Source: an uncultured Bacteroidia bacterium (GTDB lineage Bacteria > Bacteroidota > Bacteroidia > Bacteroidales > UBA932). Taken from it: a stretch of 8,103 nt of DNA. Numbering within the stretch: position 1 is the stretch's first letter; every line of letters starts with the position of its first letter. A program made the translations under genes and the position numbers. The stretch is taken from assembly GCA_902795785.1 (NCBI GenBank), contig CADBMK010000125.1, forward strand, positions 1-8,103. Reading direction: 5' to 3'. The notes beneath the pieces are model-generated. The model was not told where the DNA came from and did no database searches. It saw only the letters and a list, made by a program, of their open reading frames with translations. Below, piece after piece: positions 1 to 6,483 of this stretch.

Positions 1-690
1 AAAACTCCAACGGAAATCCCTATCCGTCTTCGTGCAGAAGACAAGATCGCCATTATAGTGACCTGCAAGGACCCGGAGATTTCCAATCTGTTTAATCTTC
101 CTTATTCAACAAGGAGGATCGGACAGGTTACTTCATACGGCACATCCCTGGACCAGGGCATTGTGGGCTATACCGTTGACAAGAACGGTGACATCGACTT
201 TCCGGTTCTGGGAAAAATCCATGTTGCCGGCCTTACGCGTGAGGAAGTTTCCGCCGTTGTCAAGCAGAGCCTCGCAGACAGCGACCAGGTCAAGGATGCC
301 GTTGTCACTGTTGAATTCATGAACCTCCGCTATTCTGTAGTCGGCGAGGTTAAGACTCCGGGCGTTTATGGCATTACAAAGGATGTCGTCACTATCATCG
401 ACGCAATCAGCGACGCCGGAGACCTCACGATTTACGGTATCAGGAACGATGTCCTCGTCAAGAGGATCGAGAATGGCAAGGAGAAGATCTATTCAGTTAA
501 CCTCCAGTCTCTCGACAGCGTAGTTTCATCGCCTGTGTATTACCTGCAGCAGAACGACGTCGTTTATGTGAAACCGAATATGACTAAAGCAAGGCAGTCA
601 ACCCCTCTGGGAAATACCGTCCTTACCCCGTCTTTCTGGATTTCCGTGGCTTCGCTTCTTACAACTATTACGGCGCTCATCATTAAATAG
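1..690 (+). CDS. Wza-like polysaccharide export outer-membrane protein, 5'-truncated
   Basis: The frame is open from base 1, so the gene begins upstream; 229 C-terminal residues are visible. It is the outer-membrane/periplasmic part of a capsule or exopolysaccharide export channel, working with the inner-membrane Wzc-like protein encoded just downstream. The visible part begins inside the Poly_export domain (IPIRLRAEDKIAI, then GYTVDKNGDIDFPVLGKI at about residues 55-72 of the fragment). It continues into an SLBB beta-grasp domain (YSVVGEVKTPGVYGI from about residue 111, ending near NDVVYVKPN), and finishes with a hydrophobic C-terminal helix (FWISVASLLTTITALIIK). One SLBB domain plus a C-terminal helix is the short architecture usual in Bacteroidetes, unlike the longer E. 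coli Wza. The signal peptide and lipobox would lie outside the window. GTG at 58 is an internal codon, since conserved family sequence continues upstream of it. The family call is confident; the particular polysaccharide is unknown. Confidence 0.93.
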   Translation, partial: KTPTEIPIRLRAEDKIAIIVTCKDPEISNLFNLPYSTRRIGQVTSYGTSLDQGIVGYTVDKNGDIDFPVLGKIHVAGLTREEVSAVVKQSLADSDQVKDAVVTVEFMNLRYSVVGEVKTPGVYGITKDVVTIIDAISDAGDLTIYGIRNDVLVKRIENGKEKIYSVNLQSLDSVVSSPVYYLQQNDVVYVKPNMTKARQSTPLGNTVLTPSFWISVASLLTTITALIIK

Positions 691-699
691 GGCTTGAAT

Positions 700-3156
700 A
701 TGGATCAGAATACAATCCTTCAGAATACGGATAATCAGCAGGAAGAGCAGTTTGACATAATGAACTTCCTTTACGCCTGCCTCGGCAGTTGGTATTGGTT
801 CCTGCTCTGCCTTGTGGTATGCTTCGGCCTGGCCGCACGTTATATGCTTACAACACAGAAAGTATATACGAGGACAGCCCAGGTGATGATTAAGAACGAC
901 GGAAAAGGCCGTTCCGCAAGTACGGACATTTCTTCGGAGTTCAACAATCTCGGCATCTTCACCACATCGTCAAAGGTAAATAACGAGCTTATTGCATTCC
1001 GTTCGTATGACCTGATAAATGAGGTTGTGGTCAATCTCAAGCTTTATATGAACTACAGCGAGGAAGGGTTTATGCGTCCAACGATCCTGTATGGCTCAAC
1101 CCTCCCTGTGGATGTGGAGATGCTTGATGTCTCAAGTCTTGAAGGCGCCTCATTCAGGCTTGAAAGGAATGACAATGGCGTTGCCCTTTCAGGATTCCTG
1201 TACAACGGCAACGTAGCGGGCGCCGATGATACTTCCATAAAAGGAAATATGGGCGATACCCTCCTTACCCCTGTCGGACGTGTCATCGTTAATCCTTCAA
1301 GATATTTCAATTCTGAATGGACGGCAATTAACGTTTCCAAATCTCCTGTCGGCAGGATTTCGACAAGCTATAACAGGAGACTTCAGGCGTCGCTGGCCGA
1401 CAAACTCGCCGATGTCATCCAGCTTTCCATTACGGATAATGTACCTAAGAGGGCCGAGGATGTTCTCAATACCCTTATCGACGTGTATAATGAGCACTGG
1501 GTTCTGGATAAGAACAGAGTGGCCAAGAGTACTTCGGAATTCATCGACAAGCGTCTTGTAATCATCGAGAAGGAACTTGCTTCCGTTGATTCGGACATTT
1601 CGACATACAAGTCTGAGAATCTCCTTCCGGACGTCAATGTTGCAGCAAACCTTTATATGCAGCAGAGTTCTTCAATCGATTCAAAACTTCTTGAGTTGAG
1701 CAACCAGCTCCATATGACAAATTATCTCAAGAGTTATATCGTGGACGACCGCAATCAGAACCATCTTCTTCCAGCCAATTCCGGTATCGGAAACGTAAGC
1801 ATCGAGAAGCAGATTGCGGATTACAACGACAAGGTGCTCAAGCGTAACGAGCTTGCTTCCAACAGCTCGTCAAAGAACGCCCTCGTCCAGGATATCGACA
1901 AGACTCTCTCCACTATGCGTCAGGCCATCATCACGTCTATCGACAACCAGATCGTGGCCCTGAATACTCAGATTGACAATTTCCAGAAGACGGAGAAGAG
2001 GAACAATGCCCAGATTGCTGCCAATCCTACTCAGGCCAAGCGTCTTCTTTCTGTTGAACGTCAGCAGGCCGTAAAGCAGAGCCTCTATCTCTTCCTTCTC
2101 CAGAAGCGTGAGGAAAATGAGCTCAGCCAGGCTTTTACTGCATACAATACACGTATTATCGAAAGCCCTCGTGGAAGCAATTCTCCAACAGCTCCGTCAA
2201 GGAACAAGATTTTCCTTATTGCCTTTGCCATCGGACTCCTTTTACCTGCGGGTGTCATATATCTTCTGATTACTCTTGACAACAGGGTTCATTCAAAGAA
2301 GGATATTGAAAAATACGGTATTCCTATTGCCGGTGAGATTCCTTTATGCGTAGAGACCAGCAAGATATTCGGCTTTATGGAAAAGCGGTCTTCAATCTCA
2401 ACCAGCCGCATTGTGAAAGCGGGCAAGCGAGACATGGCAAACGAAGCCTTCCGTGTCCTCCGTACCAATTTGGAGTTCATTGCTGCAGGCTCTAATTCAA
2501 AGGTTCTCCTTTTCACATCCTTCAATCCTGGTTCAGGAAAGACTTTCATTTCAAACAACGTGGCGCTCAGCCTTGCTATCAAGGGAAAGAAAGTGGCCCT
2601 CATCGATGCCGACCTTAGAAAGGGATCCCTGTCTGCGTTCTATAACCGCCCTTCAATGGGACTTGCGGATTATCTCAACGGTGAGACAAAGGATGCGGAT
2701 AAACTCTTTTTTAAGGATCACGATTATCCTAGTCTCCATATCCTTGCAACTGGAACAATCCCTCCAAATCCTGCCGAACTCCTCGGTAACGGACGTTTCA
2801 AGGCTCTTCTGGATGACCTTAAGGAGAAGTATGATTATGTCATCGTGGATGCTGCGCCTATCAACATCGTGGCCGATACCAATATCATCACCGAGTTTGT
2901 TGACAGAACGTTCATTGTAATCAGGGCCGGCCTCTTCATTAAGAACTATCTGCCGGAACTTGTCAGTCTGATCAGTTCGGGCACCCTTAAGAATGGAACT
3001 GTCATCCTCAACGGTACCGATCCGGGCGGAGGACAGTATGGCTATCACCGTTATGGTTACACCAGATATGGTTATCATCGTTTCGGTTATACCCACTATG
3101 GTTATCACTCATACGGTAACTATGGTTTCACCGAAGACGAGCCTGATAAAGAATAA
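700..3156 (+). CDS. Wzc-like chain-length regulator and BY-family tyrosine autokinase
   Basis: Inner-membrane co-polymerase that controls polysaccharide chain length and export, coupled to cytoplasmic tyrosine autophosphorylation. Seen, numbering from ATG at 700 (818 aa): a first membrane helix at about 31-48; a periplasmic Wzz/GNVR region with long, probably coiled-coil helices at about 270-470; a proline-bearing SPTAPSRNK stretch; and a second membrane helix at about 504-526. The kinase follows: Walker A PGSGKT (610-615), Walker A' ALIDADLRKG (Asp636 and Asp638) and Walker B YDYVIVDAAP (Asp717). The tail is a tyrosine-rich repeat at 780-809. The length is typical for fused Bacteroidetes Wzc proteins, with no sign of damage. 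TTG at 694 in the same frame could start the protein two codons earlier; ATG is preferred, with a weak AGGG about 8 bases upstream. It lies 9 bases after the Wza-like stop. The cognate phosphatase is not in the window. Confidence 0.95.
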   Translation: MDQNTILQNTDNQQEEQFDIMNFLYACLGSWYWFLLCLVVCFGLAARYMLTTQKVYTRTAQVMIKNDGKGRSASTDISSEFNNLGIFTTSSKVNNELIAFRSYDLINEVVVNLKLYMNYSEEGFMRPTILYGSTLPVDVEMLDVSSLEGASFRLERNDNGVALSGFLYNGNVAGADDTSIKGNMGDTLLTPVGRVIVNPSRYFNSEWTAINVSKSPVGRISTSYNRRLQASLADKLADVIQLSITDNVPKRAEDVLNTLIDVYNEHWVLDKNRVAKSTSEFIDKRLVIIEKELASVDSDISTYKSENLLPDVNVAANLYMQQSSSIDSKLLELSNQLHMTNYLKSYIVDDRNQNHLLPANSGIGNVSIEKQIADYNDKVLKRNELASNSSSKNALVQDIDKTLSTMRQAIITSIDNQIVALNTQIDNFQKTEKRNNAQIAANPTQAKRLLSVERQQAVKQSLYLFLLQKREENELSQAFTAYNTRIIESPRGSNSPTAPSRNKIFLIAFAIGLLLPAGVIYLLITLDNRVHSKKDIEKYGIPIAGEIPLCVETSKIFGFMEKRSSISTSRIVKAGKRDMANEAFRVLRTNLEFIAAGSNSKVLLFTSFNPGSGKTFISNNVALSLAIKGKKVALIDADLRKGSLSAFYNRPSMGLADYLNGETKDADKLFFKDHDYPSLHILATGTIPPNPAELLGNGRFKALLDDLKEKYDYVIVDAAPINIVADTNIITEFVDRTFIVIRAGLFIKNYLPELVSLISSGTLKNGTVILNGTDPGGGQYGYHRYGYTRYGYHRFGYTHYGYHSYGNYGFTEDEPDKE
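3037..3126 (+). repeat. Six-unit, 15-base tandem repeat encoding the tyrosine tail of the Wzc-like kinase
   Basis: Six consecutive five-residue units are seen in frame: YGYHR, YGYTR, YGYHR, FGYTH, YGYHS, YGNYG. They carry 11 tyrosines in 30 residues, at 780, 782, 785, 787, 790, 792, 797, 800, 802, 805 and 808 counted from ATG at 700. The DNA has the same 15-base period, but the copies differ at synonymous and non-synonymous positions, so it is a diverged repeat. In BY-kinases the C-terminal tyrosine cluster is the autophosphorylation target. The interspersed His and Arg residues give a positively charged tail, followed by an acidic end (TEDEPDKE). Confidence 0.9.
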
Positions 3157-3161
3157 TTGCC

Positions 3162-4307
3162 GTGGGTGAGATCTGCAGGTTACTGCCAGCGTCGATCAGT
3201 ATCGGATGGTTGTTCGTATATCTGATCTTCGGCAGCGGAAAGATTTCTTTCCGAATGATGTCCATAGTTCTCGCCGCCACAGCACTATATGGAATATCAG
3301 AATATTGGAGAGTGGTAAATACGCTCTCCATTATTCTTTTGCCGTCCCTGTTGTGGCTCTATCTTCAGTTGCTGGAGAAGAAGCAGCTTTCATTCGGTAT
3401 TACCGTTACCTGGCTTTCGGTTTTTATCGCCTTCTGCGTTTCGTTTATAGTAGGGATATTCATTGATATCGCTTTCTATATTGCGTGGGCTGAAAGGATT
3501 GTCTCAGGCCTTCTTTTCGTCTTTTTCACCGTTATTGTATTCAAGAGTAAAAAGGCCCGGTCCGTAGAGACCGGATCCGTCAGCGCCTTCATTTTTAGCG
3601 GAGGAAGGACAAACCCTGTAATGGTTCAGGAAATGATGGCTGTCTGGGTTTATGCGGCTGTCCTTTTCGTGGATTATTCACATTGGGGCGTTGCCGGGGT
3701 AACTGAGGCAGTACTGCTGTCTTATTTTGCGATAATGGGCCTTTTCGGTGAGATTGAGGAAATCAGCACGAGGGATATCAGCAATGCCTTCAGCGGCAAA
3801 TCTTCCTTTCAGGTCAACGTCCGCCAGTATAGCCACGCAACGGATCTTGCCAAGAACTCAAGGCTCGCTTCGTATAATAATACCGAGTCATACGATGATT
3901 ACGCTATGGATTATAGCATCCCTGAGCCTGAACCCGAACCTGAGCCTCTTCCGGAGCCCCAGCCACAGGCTGATACCAGCCTGAAGGAGAAATTTGAGTC
4001 TGAATTCGTTGAGGGAAAACTCTATCTGATTTCAGGCCTTACCCTTTCTGACCTTGCCGGAAAACTGGGAACCAACAAGACTTATCTCTCTAGGTTTGTC
4101 AATGCTGAATATGGCAAGTCATTTACGGAGATACTGGTTGAAAAGAGGGTGGAGTACGCCAAAGATTATCTTGTTAAGAATCCGTATACCAGTCAGGCCA
4201 TTGCCGCCCAGATATGCGGATTCCCGTCACCTCAAAGTTTTAATATTACCTTCAAGAAAGTGACGGGAATGACTCCAAAAGCGTGGATCAGAGCTGCTCA
4301 GCAGTAG
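3162..4307 (+). CDS. Polytopic membrane protein with C-terminal AraC-type DNA-binding domain
   Basis: Probable membrane-anchored transcription regulator of 381 aa. The N-terminal half (about residues 7-200) contains roughly six or seven hydrophobic segments, e.g. ASISIGWLFVYLIFG, LSIILLPSLLWLYLQLL and GLLFVFFTVIVF. A hydrophilic stretch follows, then a Pro-Glu linker (254-269), and then an AraC/XylS-type double helix-turn-helix. The first HTH is near 293-313 (LTLSDLAGKLGTNKTYLSRF); the second ends in the family signature GFPSPQSFNITFKKVTG (353-369) followed by MTPKAW. GTG at 3162 is the only reasonable start: no in-frame ATG lies before the first membrane segment, and an in-frame stop is at 3147. 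No clear ribosome-binding site is visible, and the start lies 5 bases after the Wzc-like stop, so translation may be coupled. I infer that it senses an envelope or polysaccharide signal and controls this or a nearby locus. The membrane domain is not one I recognise by name. Confidence 0.82.
   Translation: MGEICRLLPASISIGWLFVYLIFGSGKISFRMMSIVLAATALYGISEYWRVVNTLSIILLPSLLWLYLQLLEKKQLSFGITVTWLSVFIAFCVSFIVGIFIDIAFYIAWAERIVSGLLFVFFTVIVFKSKKARSVETGSVSAFIFSGGRTNPVMVQEMMAVWVYAAVLFVDYSHWGVAGVTEAVLLSYFAIMGLFGEIEEISTRDISNAFSGKSSFQVNVRQYSHATDLAKNSRLASYNNTESYDDYAMDYSIPEPEPEPEPLPEPQPQADTSLKEKFESEFVEGKLYLISGLTLSDLAGKLGTNKTYLSRFVNAEYGKSFTEILVEKRVEYAKDYLVKNPYTSQAIAAQICGFPSPQSFNITFKKVTGMTPKAWIRAAQQ
3921..3968 (+). 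repeat. Pro-Glu dipeptide repeat encoding an interdomain linker
   Basis: In-frame codons give PEPEPEPEPLPEPQPQ at residues 254-269 of the membrane AraC-type protein. The DNA is a degenerate six-base repeat of CCT/CCC plus GAG/GAA. Such acidic, proline-rich stretches are stiff extended spacers; here it separates the membrane part from the DNA-binding domain. Confidence 0.85.
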
Positions 4308-4333
4308 ATCCGCTATTTATTTCTTTTCTCTTT
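4283..4333 (+). terminator. Candidate Rho-independent terminator of the polysaccharide export operon
   Basis: On the + strand GTGGATC (4283-4289) can pair with GATCCGC (4307-4313), giving seven pairs including one G-U. Inside it, after a small internal loop (AGAG on one side, TA on the other), CTGC (4294-4297) pairs with GCAG (4301-4304) around a TCA loop. A T-rich run follows immediately (4314-4333, T in 14 of 20 positions). The structure overlaps the 3' end and stop codon of the AraC-type gene and reaches the end of the convergent response-regulator gene. The stem is interrupted and the T run is broken by A and C, so strength is uncertain. On the - strand only a short TTTT follows the hairpin. 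Confidence 0.42.
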
Positions 4334-4732
4334 GCAGATTTCAAGCTGCTTTACTACGGAAGCAAGGAGCTTGTCCATGATGATAGGCTTGGTAATGAAA
4401 TCGTTTGCTCCAAGCTGGAAGCCCTTTACGATGTCGTCGTTTGAGTTGAGGGCTGAGAGGATGACAATCTGGATGTCAGATGTCTCAGGCTTTGCCCTGA
4501 GCCTTCTGAGGACTTCGAATCCATCGATACCTGGCATCATGAGGTCCAGCAGAATTACATCCGGCTTCTCCTGGTCGATGAGATCCAGGGCCTGCTGACC
4601 GTGAGATGCTGTCTTAACCTTGAAATTGAATTTGGAAAGCATCTTCTGGATCAGAAGGAGATTCAGGGGAACGTCGTCGACTATGAGGAGGTAGAAATCA
4701 GAATAATCTACGCTTGTATCAATTGTATCCAT
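4313..4732 (-). CDS. Stand-alone CheY-like response regulator receiver protein
   Basis: A 139-aa single-domain receiver with no output domain. Seen: acidic pocket Asp19-Asp20 (LLIVDD), phosphoacceptor Asp63 in VILLDLMMPGIDGFEV, the conserved hydroxyl residue Ser93 (VILSAL), and switch-region Lys115 (FITKPI). All catalytic residues are present, so it should accept phosphate. Such proteins act through protein contacts, either as phosphorelay intermediates or as regulators of a partner kinase; no histidine kinase is visible here. ATG at 4732 is preceded by 60 non-coding bases with a candidate promoter. Its stop lies 5 bases from the convergent AraC-type stop. It follows the SIS isomerase gene on the same strand, so read-through from that operon is also possible. 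The partner and output are unknown. Confidence 0.93.
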   Translation of the reverse strand: MDTIDTSVDYSDFYLLIVDDVPLNLLLIQKMLSKFNFKVKTASHGQQALDLIDQEKPDVILLDLMMPGIDGFEVLRRLRAKPETSDIQIVILSALNSNDDIVKGFQLGANDFITKPIIMDKLLASVVKQLEICKEKRNK

Positions 4733-4756
4733 GTTATTCGGTATTTATCTGTTTAA

Positions 4757-4788
4757 CAAACATAATGAATTACTGTGATAATTCCTAA
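4757..4788 (-). promoter_or_regulatory. Candidate Bacteroidetes-type promoter for the response regulator
   Basis: Reading the - strand, TATGTTTG (4764 to 4757) matches the Bacteroidetes -7 consensus TAnnTTTG exactly. Twenty bases upstream is TTAG (4788 to 4785), three of four matches to the -33 TTTG element. Transcription would start near 4750, giving a leader of about 18 bases before ATG at 4732. The match rests on sequence only. Confidence 0.45.
4767..4784. repeat. Inverted repeat between the promoter elements, candidate operator
   Basis: GAATTA (4767-4772) and TAATTC (4779-4784) are perfect inverted copies around a six-base spacer CTGTGA. The repeat fills most of the spacer between the candidate -33 and -7 elements, where a bound dimer would block RNA polymerase. 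It is AT-rich with six-base arms, so chance is possible. Read as RNA from the - strand it could also be a weak hairpin after the SIS gene, but no clear T run follows. Confidence 0.3.
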
Positions 4789-4792
4789 TATA

Positions 4793-5443
4793 TCATTCGT
4801 TGAAAAACTTCTCCTCAAGCATCAGGCAAAGAGCATGATATATAGGAAGATGCCTCTCCTGAACCTTGTAACACTCTGTTTCAGGTACTTTGATACAAAT
4901 GTCGGCAATCTGGGACAGCCTGCTTTCCTTTTCTCCGGTAAGCCCTATTACTGTCATTCCCTTTGCCTTGGCCACTACCGCGGCATAAAGGATGTTCCTG
5001 CTTCTTCCCGAGGTGGAAATGGCAATGAGGACATCTCCTTTGCGTCCATAACCGTTGACCTGCTGGGCGAACACCATATGAGGGTTGCCGTCATTCATGA
5101 TTGCAGTACTCAGGGCTGTGTGGCTGTCCAGGGCTATTGTAGGGAGGGCCTGCTGCAGACAGCCGCCGAGTTCCTTTCCAAGTTCGGCGTCAACGTCTTC
5201 CATGGCCTTCTCGAATTTAGGGGAGAGAGGTCTCTTCTTAAGGAAGGACTTCATCAGTTCTCCCGTAATGTGCTGCGCATCGGCGGCTGAGCCTCCGTTA
5301 CCGGCCACAAGGAGTTTACATCCGGCAGAGAATGAGGCTTCGAGTGCCTCGTACGCCTGGATAATCTCTCCGGCGCAGGAATTCAGTTCCGGGTATCTTT
5401 TCAGAAGATCCTGAAAATAAATTGATTGTATTCCGTTATCCAT
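4793..5443 (-). CDS. SIS-domain sugar-phosphate isomerase, GmhA-like (sedoheptulose 7-phosphate isomerase family)
   Basis: Probably a cytoplasmic aldose-ketose isomerase acting on a phosphosugar; in GmhA this is sedoheptulose 7-phosphate to glycero-manno-heptose 7-phosphate. Seen from ATG at 5443 (216 aa): GNGGSAADAQH (48-58), with His58 and Glu62 placed like the catalytic His/Glu of GmhA; NDGNPHMVFAQQV; GDVLIAISTSGRS with the phosphate-binding Ser/Thr loop (about 143-148); LTGEKES; and VQERHLPIYH, where Gln195 and His203 keep the eight-residue spacing of the GmhA Gln/His pair. A segment of roughly 35 residues (about 68-110) between the first motif and the ND motif looks longer than in E. coli GmhA. 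In-frame TTG at 5455 would add four residues and overlap the kinase gene. ATG lies one base after that gene's stop and is preferred. The exact substrate is uncertain, and DiaA or other SIS isomerase relatives are alternatives. Confidence 0.82.
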   Translation of the reverse strand: MDNGIQSIYFQDLLKRYPELNSCAGEIIQAYEALEASFSAGCKLLVAGNGGSAADAQHITGELMKSFLKKRPLSPKFEKAMEDVDAELGKELGGCLQQALPTIALDSHTALSTAIMNDGNPHMVFAQQVNGYGRKGDVLIAISTSGRSRNILYAAVVAKAKGMTVIGLTGEKESRLSQIADICIKVPETECYKVQERHLPIYHALCLMLEEKFFNE

Positions 5444-5444
5444 G

Positions 5445-6482
5445 TTACTTTTCAATTGTTGTTTGACATAGCAGGGCGGCTTCTCTGTCCGGCCTGCATT
5501 TCAGTATCCAGGATGGAAGGGTCATCGCTATCTCCTCAGAGGTTCTGGTAACTGCTTCGCTCTCCTCTTTTTTCCATTTTATGCAGGAAGAAGATGTCAC
5601 TATGGACGCATAGGCGTCCAGCCCGCTTGTAGGACGTATCCTGTTCTCCGGGTACTGTTCCAGTTTGACAACCGTCCTTATCGGACGGCGGATATTCCGG
5701 TAGCAAGGCGTCTTGCCGCTCCATGGACTTCCATAAACGAATATGCCGTCTTCCATTACCCTGACCACAGGGTTGTCGTCGTTGATCAGTTCGCTCCCGT
5801 CTATGTTTTCAAGCCAGAGTCTGCTGTGGGTGCTCTTTCCGGTTCCGCTTGTCCCGAAGAAAAGGTTTGCCTTGCCGTTGTGCTCCGTTACCGATGCGTG
5901 CATAAGCAGAGTCTTCAGGCCTGAGGTTGAGTAGGTGTACAGGATCATCAGGGCCGTAGTCAGCTGCATGCAGACATTGTATGGTCCCATCCCTGGCTCA
6001 GGAATGAACTCTCCTCCCTTTTTGTCATCCCTTACTCTTAACAGTCCTGCGGATTTGCCCGGAGCGTTGAAGAAACGGTAAAGGGTCTCGGCGGAGTCCT
6101 CGTAGATGTGGTACCAGGGAAGGTTGTTCTCCTCTTTCAGGATAAGTCTCTTCCCTTCAAGGAATTCCTCGGCGTCCGATGCTTTCCTGACAGTAAGGGT
6201 GAAAAGCGCCTCTTCTGTTCCATCGTATAAAAACGGTTCGTAGTTTGAGAAATCCAGTGTGGAAACGTCCATGTCCTGTGGCATCTCGGCCCTTCCGTGA
6301 ACAAGTGTCCTTGCCGGTACGGGGTCTCCGGCGCGGACCGGGGTTGCCGTGGAGAGTTCTCCCATCCTGCCTTTCTCTATTCTTTGACGCACGTCGGGTG
6401 TATAGTCCATGAACTTCCAGTTCCCGTCCAGGACGACTTCAAAAACGTGGTCTCCAACCTTATATTTTCTGGTATATGCCAT
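5445..6482 (-). CDS. HprK-like (HPr kinase/PEPCK-superfamily) P-loop kinase of unknown substrate
   Basis: A 345-aa protein from ATG at 6482. Its C-terminal half resembles the HPr serine kinase / ATP-dependent PEP carboxykinase fold: LLMHAS beta strand (about 193-197), Walker A GTSGTGKST (210-218), then LINDDNP with the paired Asp at 235-236 expected to bind metal and act in catalysis, and GSPWSGKTPCY (251-261). The N-terminal 180 residues have no motif I recognise; the order of strand-rich segments suggests a separate substrate-recognition domain. Classical HprK phosphorylates HPr of the sugar phosphotransferase system. Relatives beside ABC exporters phosphorylate peptides in some lasso peptide clusters or belong to poorly known 'HPr-rel-A' loci, which fits this position better. 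TTG at 6491 could add three residues; ATG lies one base after the ABC exporter stop and is preferred. It is part of the exporter-kinase-isomerase operon. Kinase fold is fairly confident, substrate unknown. Confidence 0.75.
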   Translation of the reverse strand: MAYTRKYKVGDHVFEVVLDGNWKFMDYTPDVRQRIEKGRMGELSTATPVRAGDPVPARTLVHGRAEMPQDMDVSTLDFSNYEPFLYDGTEEALFTLTVRKASDAEEFLEGKRLILKEENNLPWYHIYEDSAETLYRFFNAPGKSAGLLRVRDDKKGGEFIPEPGMGPYNVCMQLTTALMILYTYSTSGLKTLLMHASVTEHNGKANLFFGTSGTGKSTHSRLWLENIDGSELINDDNPVVRVMEDGIFVYGSPWSGKTPCYRNIRRPIRTVVKLEQYPENRIRPTSGLDAYASIVTSSSCIKWKKEESEAVTRTSEEIAMTLPSWILKCRPDREAALLCQTTIEK

Positions 6483-6483
6483 T

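Noticed and set aside
58..60. GTG as start of the Wza-like gene
   Set aside because: Family-like sequence (IPIRLRAEDKIAI) is encoded in frame upstream to base 1, so the codon is internal.
694..699. TTG start adding two residues to the Wzc-like protein
   Set aside because: ATG at 700 is in frame two codons later and has equal context; TTG offers no advantage.
2453..3108. Overlapping open frames inside the kinase part of the Wzc-like gene, on both strands
   Set aside because: The Walker motifs fix the real frame; the alternative products are low-complexity shadows.
3037..3126. Short tandem repeats considered as a CRISPR-like or intergenic repeat array
   Set aside because: The 15-base units are contiguous without spacers and encode an in-frame tyrosine tail.
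4775..5414. Open frames on the + strand opposite the SIS gene (4775-5290 and 5085-5414)
   Set aside because: They are antisense shadows of a well-supported isomerase gene and show no recognisable domain.
5444..5455. TTG start for the SIS isomerase overlapping the kinase gene
   Set aside because: ATG at 5443 lies one base after the kinase stop, the same spacing as at the exporter/kinase junction, and the family core begins later.
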